Below, one piece after another: positions 55,785 to 64,000 of a stretch of 64,000 bases of DNA. A program made the translations under genes and the position numbers. This stretch comes from Anaspis maculata. Taxonomy: Eukaryota > Arthropoda > Insecta > Coleoptera > Scraptiidae. Positions within the stretch are counted from its first letter, which is position 1. Every line of letters starts with the position of its first letter. The notes beneath the pieces were generated by a model. It searched no databases and had not been told where the DNA came from. It was given only the letters and a program-made list of their open reading frames with translations. The stretch is from positions 27,450,377-27,514,376 of the forward strand of contig OX421968.1 of assembly GCA_949128115.1 (NCBI GenBank), in the 5' to 3' direction.

Positions 55785-56612
55785 GCAGGGTCGTGTATGC
55801 GCCGAGCCGTAGCTTTGCGGTCGTTTTCAAAAATTGATAACAATTGACCCGACGGTCGGATCGAAGTGAAGTTTTTGTCAAAAGGAAGTTCAAATTGTTC
55901 TCTAAATATAATGCCATACATGTAGTGATGTATTTCATTAAGAAATTGTAGTTGCCTGCATATCGCAACTTTCTACATCTTACCGCGAATGCCAGCACTT
56001 GATCGGCGAAGCCGCCCTACACCAAAATGTTATGTTTGTTATTGTTCATGATTATTTCGGCAAAATTTTTCTTGATTCGCGTACTAGGGCCATGAGCTAC
56101 CCATTCGAAATGAAATATTTTCTGTATTGAATTTCGTTTTGTTCAGAGGAAAGAATATCAAGCACCAGCAAGCAACGAATAATAATCATTTGCGGCCGAG
56201 CCGTAGCTTTGGAGTCATTTTCAAAAATTAATAACTATTGACCTGCACCTCGCACCGATGTGAAATTTTCATTAAAATGAAGTTCAAATCATCCTCTAAA
56301 TATAACTTTTATATATGTATTATCGTAAAATGATAAGATCGGGTACTTCTTCGCATGTGATAACTTTCGAGATCAGGCCGGCTTCTGAAATGCAGCATTC
56401 AACGGCGATGCCGCGCCACACTAAATTGTTATTATTGTCATTGTTTATCATTATTTCGTCGGGATTTTTCTTGGTTCGGGATACAAGGTCATGAGCTACC
56501 CAATGGAGTGAAATGTTTTCGCAAAAACCTTTTCGTCTAGGACTAGATGCTGTGACGGACGGACGGACGGACGGACAAAGCGAGGACAAAAGCGCCTTCC
56601 CGTTTGGGGAAG
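55785..56612 (+). repeat. F1 repeat, two tandem units with intact 3' module
   Basis: Unit 1 (about 55785-56170) and unit 2 (56190-56500) share GCCGAGCCGTAGCTTTG, GAAGTTCAAAT and CTACCCATTCGAA/CTACCCAATGGAG. The 3' module is CTAGTCCTAGACG..., (GGAC)n at 56555-56578, ACAAAGCG and the hairpin CGCCTTCCC/GGGGAAGTGCG, ending GCGCTAAAAA at 56612. It abuts the T/A-run of an F3 lead. Confidence 0.8.
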
Positions 56613-56845
56613 TGCGCTAAAAATATTGATGATTGGAAGAATTTTCATTCAAATCTATTTCATTGGCAAGTACCCGATTCTGATAACAAAATATCACAAT
56701 GAGTTTCGATTGAAGAGAGTGGGCAAAGAATGGTGTTTCTCCTTCAACCGAATTTCTTCACATTCACAATATGCCTCTTTAAGAAAATGCGCCACTGAGA
56801 CTCACGCACGTGAAGGCATACGCACTTGTTTTACTTTTTATCCAG
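56613..56845 (-). repeat. F3 5' lead and 5' module only
   Basis: Minus strand: ACAAGTGCGTATGCCTTCACG...CTCAGTGGCGC (56841-56794), then the same 150 bp lead as 20240-20395 (TTTCATTCAAATC, CAATGAAATAG), ending at ATCAATATTTTT, exactly where F3 cores normally begin. The F1 end sits at that A/T run. Contains the unfilled site of the 40613 element. Confidence 0.75.
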
Positions 56846-56857
56846 TAAACGATTAAG

Positions 56858-57720
56858 ATGGATACACTAAAAACCAATCGAGATGTGTACAATCTTCTGC
56901 GCCACTCCGGAATCAAATTTTCCGGGAAAAGTTTAGCAGTTGCCGTTACTAAAGTTCGAGAGGTAATTGGAATCACTCTTTCTCCTGCCCAGAAGTACGC
57001 CTAAAACAGGACGATAAGAAAATTTCTGGCAAATTTGCGCGTGCAGTGAAGAGAAGCGGGAAGGAGAAATGACTCCTTTTTGAAGAAGACAGGTTGTTAG
57101 CCGTGACATTCGCATTGCTCAAAAATATTAGGGACCTCAAAAGACCAAAGTCGGCGCCAACAGTTGAGACGAAAAACGTTCAGTGAAATTATGTGACCGA
57201 CAAAAGCGTAGAAGAATTGAGGCGATACACACAACCTGCACAATCTTCCGATGCACAGTAGTCACAGTACGTGTTTGACTTTGTTGAACAGCATCCCAAG
57301 CGCGTGAAAGCCATCAGAGAATTTTGCCATAGCCTGTCTAAGCCTTAAGTAACAATTACCTAAGAGAAGGCGCTAAATGTATTTGTCTCGGCTAAGCTGA
57401 CAAAATTCCAATACAACATGTTGAGAGAAGATGAACAGGAATCAGGAAAGGAAAACTTTCCGAGTCACTATCAAATTCAACAAGCAAAAAACGATTGTTG
57501 TCCACCCAAAGATTTCATTGAAATAACAGAAACTTCCGCAAACATAAATTTAAAATGTTCTGTAGGATTTCTTTTTGGGGCCTGGGGAGCAAGAAAAACC
57601 AGACCGTCAACTTTTAAGCGTTTTATTCTGATACATCCGCTCTCCTTGCGGCTTGGGCGACCACTCACTCCCCTGACTCAAGACTGCCCAGTCAGCGCCC
57701 TCTCTCGTTCAACCTATTAA
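56858..57720 (+). pseudogene. Degenerate transposon-type coding remnant
   Basis: From the ATG at 56858 the frame gives NVYNLLRHSGIKFSGKSLAV, then AVTKVREVIGITLSPAQKY and a stop. Other frames give KFLANLRVQ with REAGRRND and KTKVGRQQLRRKTFSE, then CDRQKRRRIEAI. The block resembles the GRPKxxFxESSxRxKRRK motif I recall from uncharacterised insect and Hydra transposon proteins. The last part (ORF 57418-57720) shows no motif. Many stops; not functional. Confidence 0.35.
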
Positions 57721-57911
57721 CTATTTTTAAATAAATGCGCTAACACCCGGGCATCCTGACAGTCAAAATGCCCTCATTTTTCTTATCTGAATTGGCGAAC
57801 ATCTCTATTCTAAGCACAAAATTACTAGACTAATGAAACAAATCAATTATATGAGATTCCTCGAGTAACTCAACCGGAATCAAGATTCTAGTAAAAAAAA
57901 GAACGCAGTTC
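57721..57911. other. Spacer next to the Gypsy remnant
   Basis: Short AT-rich stretch. An A-run (57893-57901) beside the pol stop could be a polypurine-type tract read on the other strand, but no LTR follows. Confidence 0.3.
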
Positions 57912-59483
57912 TCACTGTTCATAGTCGCTCAGGTAGGCGGGTCTGCGGCGCGCTCTCGGAAGCGGCGCTCGCTCGCCTTCAGGGGGTAACCCGGGAATCT
58001 CGGGTTTCTCGTTCGCACTTGTGCACTGGCCACTAACACTCGCCCTCTGGGCCGTTTCGTTTTCAATTGACTCTTCGCGGAAATTCCCGAACTCGGCGTT
58101 TTCGCGCACATTCTCTTCGAAATCTTCCTCGTCGTTGTCGCTGATGTCATCTTCTTCTAGCAGGCGATATATCTTCAGCTGGCTCACGGTTGCCGTAGTG
58201 CTGTATCTTCGCTGTCCGTCGAGATTTGTTACTCGGTAAGTGTCGCTTGGTAACACTTCGGTGATGACCAGCGGCCCACGGTATTTTGGCTGGGTCTTCG
58301 TACTTTCTCCGGTAAGTTGTGGCATTCTTCGCATGAAAACGATGTCTCCTTCGTGGTATTACACACCTTTGAATCTCGTTTTGTCATATCGCGTTTTGTA
58401 TGACTTTTGTTGTCGTTGGATTCCTTCTCGAATCTGTTCCTGGATCTCTTCCGCTGGCGTCCAGTAGCCTTGCTCGTTCTCCACCATTAACTTCGACTCT
58501 TCCAACACGTAGTCCTTCACATTCTTGTTTTCTTCGCTCGTTCGTTCCTTCTCTTCCTTCTCCTTCCTCACACCATGAACTTCCAGTTGTACAATTCGTC
58601 CCTCCTGTTTGGTTACCTGTTCTCTCAATTTCTGATTTTCCGCCTTCAGCGCCTCTATTTGCTTCAAATTGCTTTCCAACTTTTCCACTATCCTTTTCTC
58701 CATGATCTGCGTCATACCGCTTTCCGCATTATCTTTCAATTCTTGACCATCCGCAATCGGCGCTCTTGCTATTCCTACGCTGGTATTTTCCGGTAATTCG
58801 ATTTGCTGCTTCGAATGGTTCGTAACCGGTACCAACCACTGCGTCTCGTCATTCGCGTGTACTTCGATATAACTGACCGAAAGCGCTGGTATAACATTTT
58901 CTCGCACCGTACGAAGCTTCAGTCTTGGAGACATTTCCTCAATTTCGAGATCGCGAAAAGGTTGTTTTTCTCGACGACCGAAAACAAGCTGATCATCTTT
59001 GCGCACGTAAACAATGTCATCATTTTCAGTAAAACTCCGTCCGAGAATTATGTCAATCGGTTGGGCGTTTTCGGGAACTAAGAAAACTTCAATATCATTC
59101 ACCCGCGCGTCATCAAGTTCAAGGTCGGCATGCATCACTCTCGTACAATTTACAGTACCGCCGCCGAAACCGAACAATGTTTTTGTAACTCGATCTGTTT
59201 GGCTGTTATCAGGCACGGCGCTCTCTCGAATGGTGCATACACTGCTTCCCGTATCAATAAAAGAATGGTACTCACGTTCATTCATTTTGACCTTACGAAA
59301 AAACTTGCTGGCAGAAGTTGTGTGATTTTCCTCCGGCTGGTCGTTGTGATCCTCCACAGTCATCACACCATGCGTATCTTTGGCAGTCGCACCTTCTCTC
59401 GAGTATTTTGCTGACGACGCTGGCTGTGTCTGCGCTGCGTTATACACTCGCGGACTAGAATTCGCATGCGGTGCACTAGTCAC
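57912..59483 (-). pseudogene. Gypsy pol remnant: protease joined to integrase C-terminus
   Basis: Minus-strand frame from 59483: aspartic protease with FIDTGSSVCTI (about residues 75-85) and DIILGRSF (about 143-150). A predicted coiled coil (about 260-310) follows, rich in E/K heptads (KLESNLKQIEALKAENQKL). Then come YWTPAEEIQEQIREGIQRQQ and KTRYDKTRFKGV, a TAA stop at 58359-58361, and in the same frame YHEGDIVFMRRMPQ, KYRGPLVITEVLPSDTYRV (GPY/F-type integrase end) and an acidic tail. RT, RNase H and the integrase core are missing, so an internal deletion is likely. No flanking LTR found; one stop and an upstream frameshift add to the decay. Confidence 0.8.
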
Positions 59484-59840
59484 TGGTGCACGGTTGGTTT
59501 GTCCTTTTCGAGTACACTCCGAAGAAACATGTCCCGGTAGGTGACAGGCGAAACAAAGTCTTTCCCTAGCTCTGGTGCACTGAGATGAGATATGCCCGTC
59601 TGTGCCTCCACAATTGTAGCACCTTTTTGGTGGCAGGCACTCTCGCCAAATCCAGGTTTCACAGCTCGCGCAATATAGTCACCGTCGCTGTTATGATGGA
59701 CACTCACGTTCGCGGAATCGGCGCTGTTTTTCTTTTCTATCACTCGACACAAACGTATAATGTCGTGGAGTAACTCCTCAATGGTGGTATGATACGCTGT
59801 TAGCAATCCCGGAATAAGCGTCTTGTTGTACAATCCTGTG
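59484..59840 (-). pseudogene. Gypsy gag end with two zinc knuckles (frameshifted)
   Basis: The minus-strand frame from 59833 gives a helical piece (TTIEELLHDIIRLCRVIEKK) and continues to ARAVKPGFGESACHQK. A frameshift at the T-run near 59625 shifts to CYNCGGTDGHISSQC (CX2CX5HX4C, one residue longer than canonical) and CFACHLPGHVSSEC (CX2CX4HX4C), which run in frame into the protease region. This is the nucleocapsid arrangement of Ty3/Gypsy gag. The capsid region upstream is absent. Confidence 0.78.
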
Positions 59841-59939
59841 TTAGTATAGTTAGTTAATAATTATAGTTAATGAGTACTATATGTAAATTGTCTTTTTTGA
59901 CGGGTGCTGTCCTTGTGAGTACTATTGAAGTGTATTTAT

Positions 59940-60970
59940 TAATTAATTTATCTTTGGGTCAGATCAGGTCAGATCAGGTCTACATCATTGGAGGAAACTT
60001 CAATGCTTGGACTACACTCATAGGATCAAGAAAAACCAGACGCAAGAGGTAAGATCCTAGAAGAATGCCGAATGGATAGATGCGAATGACATGATCATGC
60101 AGAACGAAGGTAACGCACCCACCTTTATCGGCGGGGTCGGTAGCTCTTCCATAGATGTGACGATGGCATCCATGGATGTTGCGGGAGGCATGAGAGGATG
60201 GAGGCTCAACGAGGACGAAAACCTCAATTTCGAGTATCGAGGAAACAAGCTAGACACAAGCGCTCAAAATGCCTGCCAAGGATGGAAAGTGACTGACGAT
60301 GACGTAGAACTGATTCATACACGAGAACATTGTAAGGACAAATTTGCGCATGATGGCTTCAACCAACCAAGCACAGCAGTGGAGCTGACACAACAGCTGA
60401 CAGATATACCTATGTAACAAAAATCGTCCTAAGAAGCAACAACCAAGGCAGGGGCATGCACAAACCAGCATATTGGTGGACGGCGGAAATCGACGAAATC
60501 CGAAAGGAATGTATAAGCAGAAGGAGAACAAGCACGAGATGTGGATGGAGCCACGTAGAGAAAGAACGTCTCAAGCAAGAATACGAAGCTAAGAAAAGAG
60601 ACCTCAAAGTCGCTATATCACAAGAGAAGAAGAGATGCTGGAACAAACTATGTAAAGATTTGGACAAAGATATCTGCAGACTAGGGACTAGGTTATCAGA
60701 TAGTGACAATCAAACTTAATTTGGGCCCCAGTACTACAATAAGCGAAGAAAAGACGCTCAAACAAGTGCACAAGCTATTTCCAAAAATGAATATAGCGCC
60801 TTGGCCGGCGATCGAGTACGGTGAAAGGCGAAATACCCGTAATAACCGAAAAGGAAATAGTGGCCGCAAGCCATAAGATCAAGGTGTAGAAGGCTCCAGG
60901 ACCAGATAAAATCCCTCCAGATGTTGTCAAAATAGTGGCAAGTAAACACCCGGCAATACTGCTCATTACG
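59940..60970 (+). pseudogene. R1-like LINE: endonuclease end and RT start, degenerate
   Basis: Around 59975-60060: VYIIGGNFNAWTTLIGSRKT and R-rich text, the GDFNAW block of AP endonucleases. Then NEGNAPTFIGGVGSSSIDVT and MASMDVAG (60100-60180). Then YWWTAEIDEIRKECISRRR and LKVAISQEKKRCWNKLCKDL (60470-60670), the linker before RT. Then IPVITEKEIVAASHKI, a stop, KAPGPDKIPPDVVKIV and ASKHPAILL (60825-60970). These follow R1/LOA-clade order. At least three frame changes and several stops. It ends abruptly before the RT fingers. Confidence 0.72.
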
Positions 60971-61509
60971 TAATAGTAGTTTATCAAGTATAATTTTAAG
61001 CTGTGTAGTTGTTAGTTACTCGTCAGGAGTTTCTGCCTTCAAGGAAGACCCATCAAGTAAAACGGATGAGACCCTCAACGCATATGCGGTTGTGATTGAC
61101 ACACCTTACGCCCGCGCCGGTACGTTCCTGACTTCGTCTGTCTCCCTGATTACGCTGTCGGTTTTCCTCTACATATTGCCGTACAGCCGGTTGTAGGCGT
61201 GATACTCGGCGGGTTTGCTTAAGGTCACCCGAGAAGGAGCTATCAGCTCGCCCACTTGCACTACCTCCCGGCGGTTCCCCATCAGATTTCTGAATTGGCT
61301 TAGCGTTGCTGCAGTCCAATATCACCGGACTGGAGCAATGTACTACACGCTATGCGCTCCTAATCATTGTATAACATCAATATCTGTAACTTAAAATTCG
61401 CAGACAAACTTAACCTAATTTTGGAACCGTGTTACCTACATGCATTTGAAAAAAAAATCTGTTACCTACCTGGGGGGGGGGGGGGCGGCTAATTTGCCTC
61501 GTGCTTCTA
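60971..61509. other. Segment between opposed LINE pieces
   Basis: An ORF at 61325-61053 (-) is Arg/Ser/Gly-rich (GGSASGRADSSFSGDLKQTR) and unrecognised; it could be ORF1-like. A poly-G tract of 14 lies at 61472-61485. Confidence 0.3.
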
Positions 61510-61900
61510 GCGTAAGTTATCCTTGATCCGCTTATGCTTGTTGATTATTTGCAAAAGCTGTATGAATCTCCGATTGAAGTATTACCAAGTTGTCGATTGT
61601 AGATCTTTGTGCTCTAAACCCGCCTTGCTGGGGGCAAGGAGGTTTTTTTATTCGAAGTGCCATAGACGTCGCCTGTTAATGATCTTTTCCATCAGTTTGC
61701 ATACATGGTGCAAGTGAGTGAGATCGGGCGATAGGATTCCGCTTTTCATTCGGCTTGCTCGGTTTACAGATAGGAACTATTATAGCTTCTCTCTATGAAG
61801 GTGGGAATAATTGGTTGGACTTACAGATTTGATTGTATATCTTCAGCACTTCAGCAGGTTTTTTTTTTGCTTTTCTTGAAACTATTTGGATGAAATCTAC
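61510..61900 (-). pseudogene. R1-like LINE RT fragment in opposite orientation
   Basis: The minus strand, read across frame changes, gives EVLKIYNQICKSNQLFPPS, a stop, REAIIVPICKPSKPNEKRNP, then text in the position of YRPISL, CMQTDGKDH, then QGGFRAQRSTIDNLVILQSE and IHTAFANNQQA. This is the RT finger-to-palm stretch that would follow the KAPGPDKIPPDVV block of the piece at 59940-60970, but it lies on the other strand. Motif A and beyond are missing. Confidence 0.65.
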
Positions 61901-63467
61901 GGGATGTCGTCAGGCTCCTGAAAATTTTAGTATTTTAGCGGCAGGTGAATTTTCTCGTGAACACCTTGTACTCGAGTAGGTACCTATATAAGTAAATATA
62001 CCTAAGGCCCGGCCCTGATCAATAGGGAACAAATGAGCGTGATCAGCACGTGAATTTTGGATAGGTAAGACTTCCGATTCGGTCAAAGAAATGAATGGAA
62101 AACTATCACTACAGAAATAGGTAGGTCGAGAGGTAGGTATACACTTTACCCATTTTAAACCTGTGCGACGCGCGACGCCCATGAATTTACAGCAAAGATG
62201 ATTCCAATAAACTTGACAAAGCCCATTCCTAAGGTATAACAATTGCAAACGTCTGACGTAGAATTTTGCACTGTGTAACTTTGAAATATTATTAGCACTT
62301 CACCCACATCACACTTAATTTATGGAACTTGCTACGCGAGCTTTGTGAAATATGAATTCTACATTTTGCTTTATTTGCCGCGCTTCAGTGCCTGTGTGTA
62401 AGTATAAATAATAAATAAAAGGCGCAAAATATAAAGTTAAGCACACATTGTAATGATATTGTTGCTTGAAAGTGGTTAATCTGTTCCTTTATTGCAAGGC
62501 CATTGTAGTTTTTTACTACCCCGAGTCCATACCCACCGCCGATATTGCTAAAAGCTCTGAAGCCGATGATCATTTCTCATATTATACCTACTTTATCAAT
62601 ATATTCTTCACTGCATATAGAAATATTCTTGATTTTTTGTTTGCCTATATACCCATTGTGGTAGGTATATAGGTACCTACTGTTTATTCTCCAATAAAAT
62701 TTCCGAATAAACACTAAATCACTATTTTGACAAAGCCCTAATTATATCAGGAATCAAGATCATTCTGATGCTGATTCGCGCTGTGTACTATGATAATATA
62801 CCAAGATTAGTCGGAGGTAGCAATTTTGTAATTTGTGACGTCGGTCGCGAGGTTGTGATTAAAGCACTTTGAAAGAGTTAAAAAAATTATAGGCTTCGAA
62901 AAGTGCACTTATAGAATAAGAAATAATTACATAATGCGTGCGTAATTTACAAGTAAAATATTGGCTTGATTCCATCAGGTAGCGCTGGATAAATATCGTA
63001 GGTTACCTAAGTTAATTAGGCATTTATATTTTCATTCATTTGCAAATCTCCACGCATAGCATAATCATGTAAATTTCAATCATTTCGCATTGAATTTATC
63101 ATACCTAGGTACAGTCGTGAGATTATTATTTCGTACAGCGGCAATTATCAAATCGGCGATGTCTAGTTATCGGGAGATGAAAGCGGCCTGAAGTGTCCAG
63201 AATTTGCCTACCTGATAAGATAAGTGATACAATGCAGCTATACGAAACAATAATCTTAGAATCTTACGACTGTACCTACGTATCTATCTGATGCGCGATG
63301 CGCGGCAAGCTGATGCGTCACATCAGTTTAATTTTCCGTCGAATTTTCCAAACTTCAGGAGGCGATAGAGAAAATGTATTTCATCAGACCACTTGTAGTA
63401 ACACCTTTTGTTTGTTCCACGCGCTTTCTTTGAAGCCATTTTATTCCCTTCTCTAACCCTAGGAGGC
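61901..63467. other. Apparently unique non-coding DNA
   Basis: AT-rich with TAGGTACCTA-type words (61979-61995, 62660-62680, 63108-63115) and no ORF over 112 codons with a motif. Nothing assigned. Confidence 0.35.
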
Positions 63468-63550
63468 AGTGTCGGACTGGTCCACCGGGCAACCGGACGA
63501 ATGCCCGGTAGGCCAATCCCCAGTTTGGAGGCCAAATTGTCTACATTTGT
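63468..63550. mobile_element. hAT-type terminus CAGTGTCGGACTGG, truncated
   Basis: CAGTGTCGGACTGGTCCACC followed by GGGCAACCGG and GCCCGGTAGGCCAATCCCC has the look of a widespread hAT end. After about 80 bp it gives way to the F2 5' module, so either F2 inserted in it or only this end remains. Confidence 0.55.
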
Positions 63551-64000
63551 AAACAAGCGAATATGCCTCATGGGCATGAGGCTCAGTAGCGCACTTCCTT
63601 TTTGAAAGATTAGTGAACGCAAGATGTTAAGTAATTAGGGTTCTACCGTCTTGGGCAAAAAATTCCAATATGGCGGCCAAAATATCGGCAGAATCATGAA
63701 ATTCGGCTTGAAAATCAGAATGATCACACGAGACAAAGGTAACTTTCAAGTTGCATGAAAATCCTTCCACTTATAAGAGATTTCAATATGGCGGCCAAGA
63801 TGGTGGCGCAACCATGAAATTTGGCTTGAAAATTGAAATGATCATACAAGACAAAGGTGAGTTTTAAGTTTCATGAAAATCGTTACACTAATGAAAAAAT
63901 TCGATATGGCAGCCAAGATGGCGGCAGAATCATGAAGTTCGCTTGAAAATAAGAATGATCGTACTAGACAAGGGTAAGTTTCAAGTTTCATGACAATCGT
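63551..64000 (+). repeat. F2 repeat with 5' module, runs off the window
   Basis: ACAAGCGAATATGCCTC, the hairpin around GGGC, CTCAGTAGCGCAC and TAGTGAACGCAAGATGTT match 54194-54280 closely. At least four ATGGCGGCC units follow to the window end. Confidence 0.8.

Noticed and set aside
58359..58361. TAA between the two pol ORFs as a programmed readthrough site
   Set aside because: The element already lacks RT and has an upstream frameshift; a decay stop is the simpler reading.

Overview
The window reads as a repeat-dense, gene-poor stretch of an AT-rich animal genome, most likely an arthropod and probably an insect (a hemipteran is only a guess). The support is its mix of degenerate CR1/Jockey-type and R1-like LINEs, a Penelope-like element with a GIY-YIG domain, Ty3/Gypsy debris, and many terminal-inverted-repeat (TIR) elements with hAT-, mariner- and TTAA-type target duplications. 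I found no convincing host gene, no prokaryotic feature and no intact mobile-element gene. Every recognisable coding sequence is broken, truncated or internally deleted.

Layout. 1-8.1 kb: a foldback element carrying a solo Gypsy LTR in one arm and a 6.4 kb hAT-type element in the other; that element contains a 5'-truncated LINE split by a 4.5 kb TIR element. 8.1-12 kb: LINE scraps, a foldback MITE, a decayed THAP-like domain and a foldback whose loop holds a transposon-type ORF. 12-18 kb: a nearly full-length CR1-like LINE (PHD-finger and zinc-knuckle ORF1, endonuclease/RT ORF2) inserted in a tandem-cored repeat. 18-22 kb: a large inverted repeat with three clean insertions. 22-24.5 kb: simple and satellite arrays, including an inverted pair whose units alternate A/B. 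24.5-27.5 kb: LINE and Penelope 3' ends. 27.5-37.9 kb: more foldbacks, one with 1.1 kb coding-derived arms, and a LINE interrupted by a TTAA MITE and by a second LINE that made a 170 bp target duplication. 38-49 kb: TA- and TT-flanked elements, a second LTR and repeat families. 49-52.4 kb: apparently unique non-coding DNA. 52-64 kb: repeat families, Gypsy gag-pol remnants and R1-like LINE pieces.

The most interesting pattern is three interspersed repeat families, named here F1 (about 440 bp units), F2 (about 117 bp units rich in ATGGCGGCC) and F3 (about 265 bp units). They have unrelated tandem cores. All three end in the same kind of 3' module: a tetranucleotide array, ACAAASCG, a hairpin, then GCGCTAAAA. 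F2 and F3 also share a 5' module (ACAAGYGARTATGCCT, a hairpin or divergent segment, then CTCAGTAGCGC). Several insertions can be polarised because an uninterrupted copy of the same site lies elsewhere in the window.

Limits: identities and family names come from reading and memory, not from searches. Boundaries of diverged repeats are approximate unless an exact target duplication is given.
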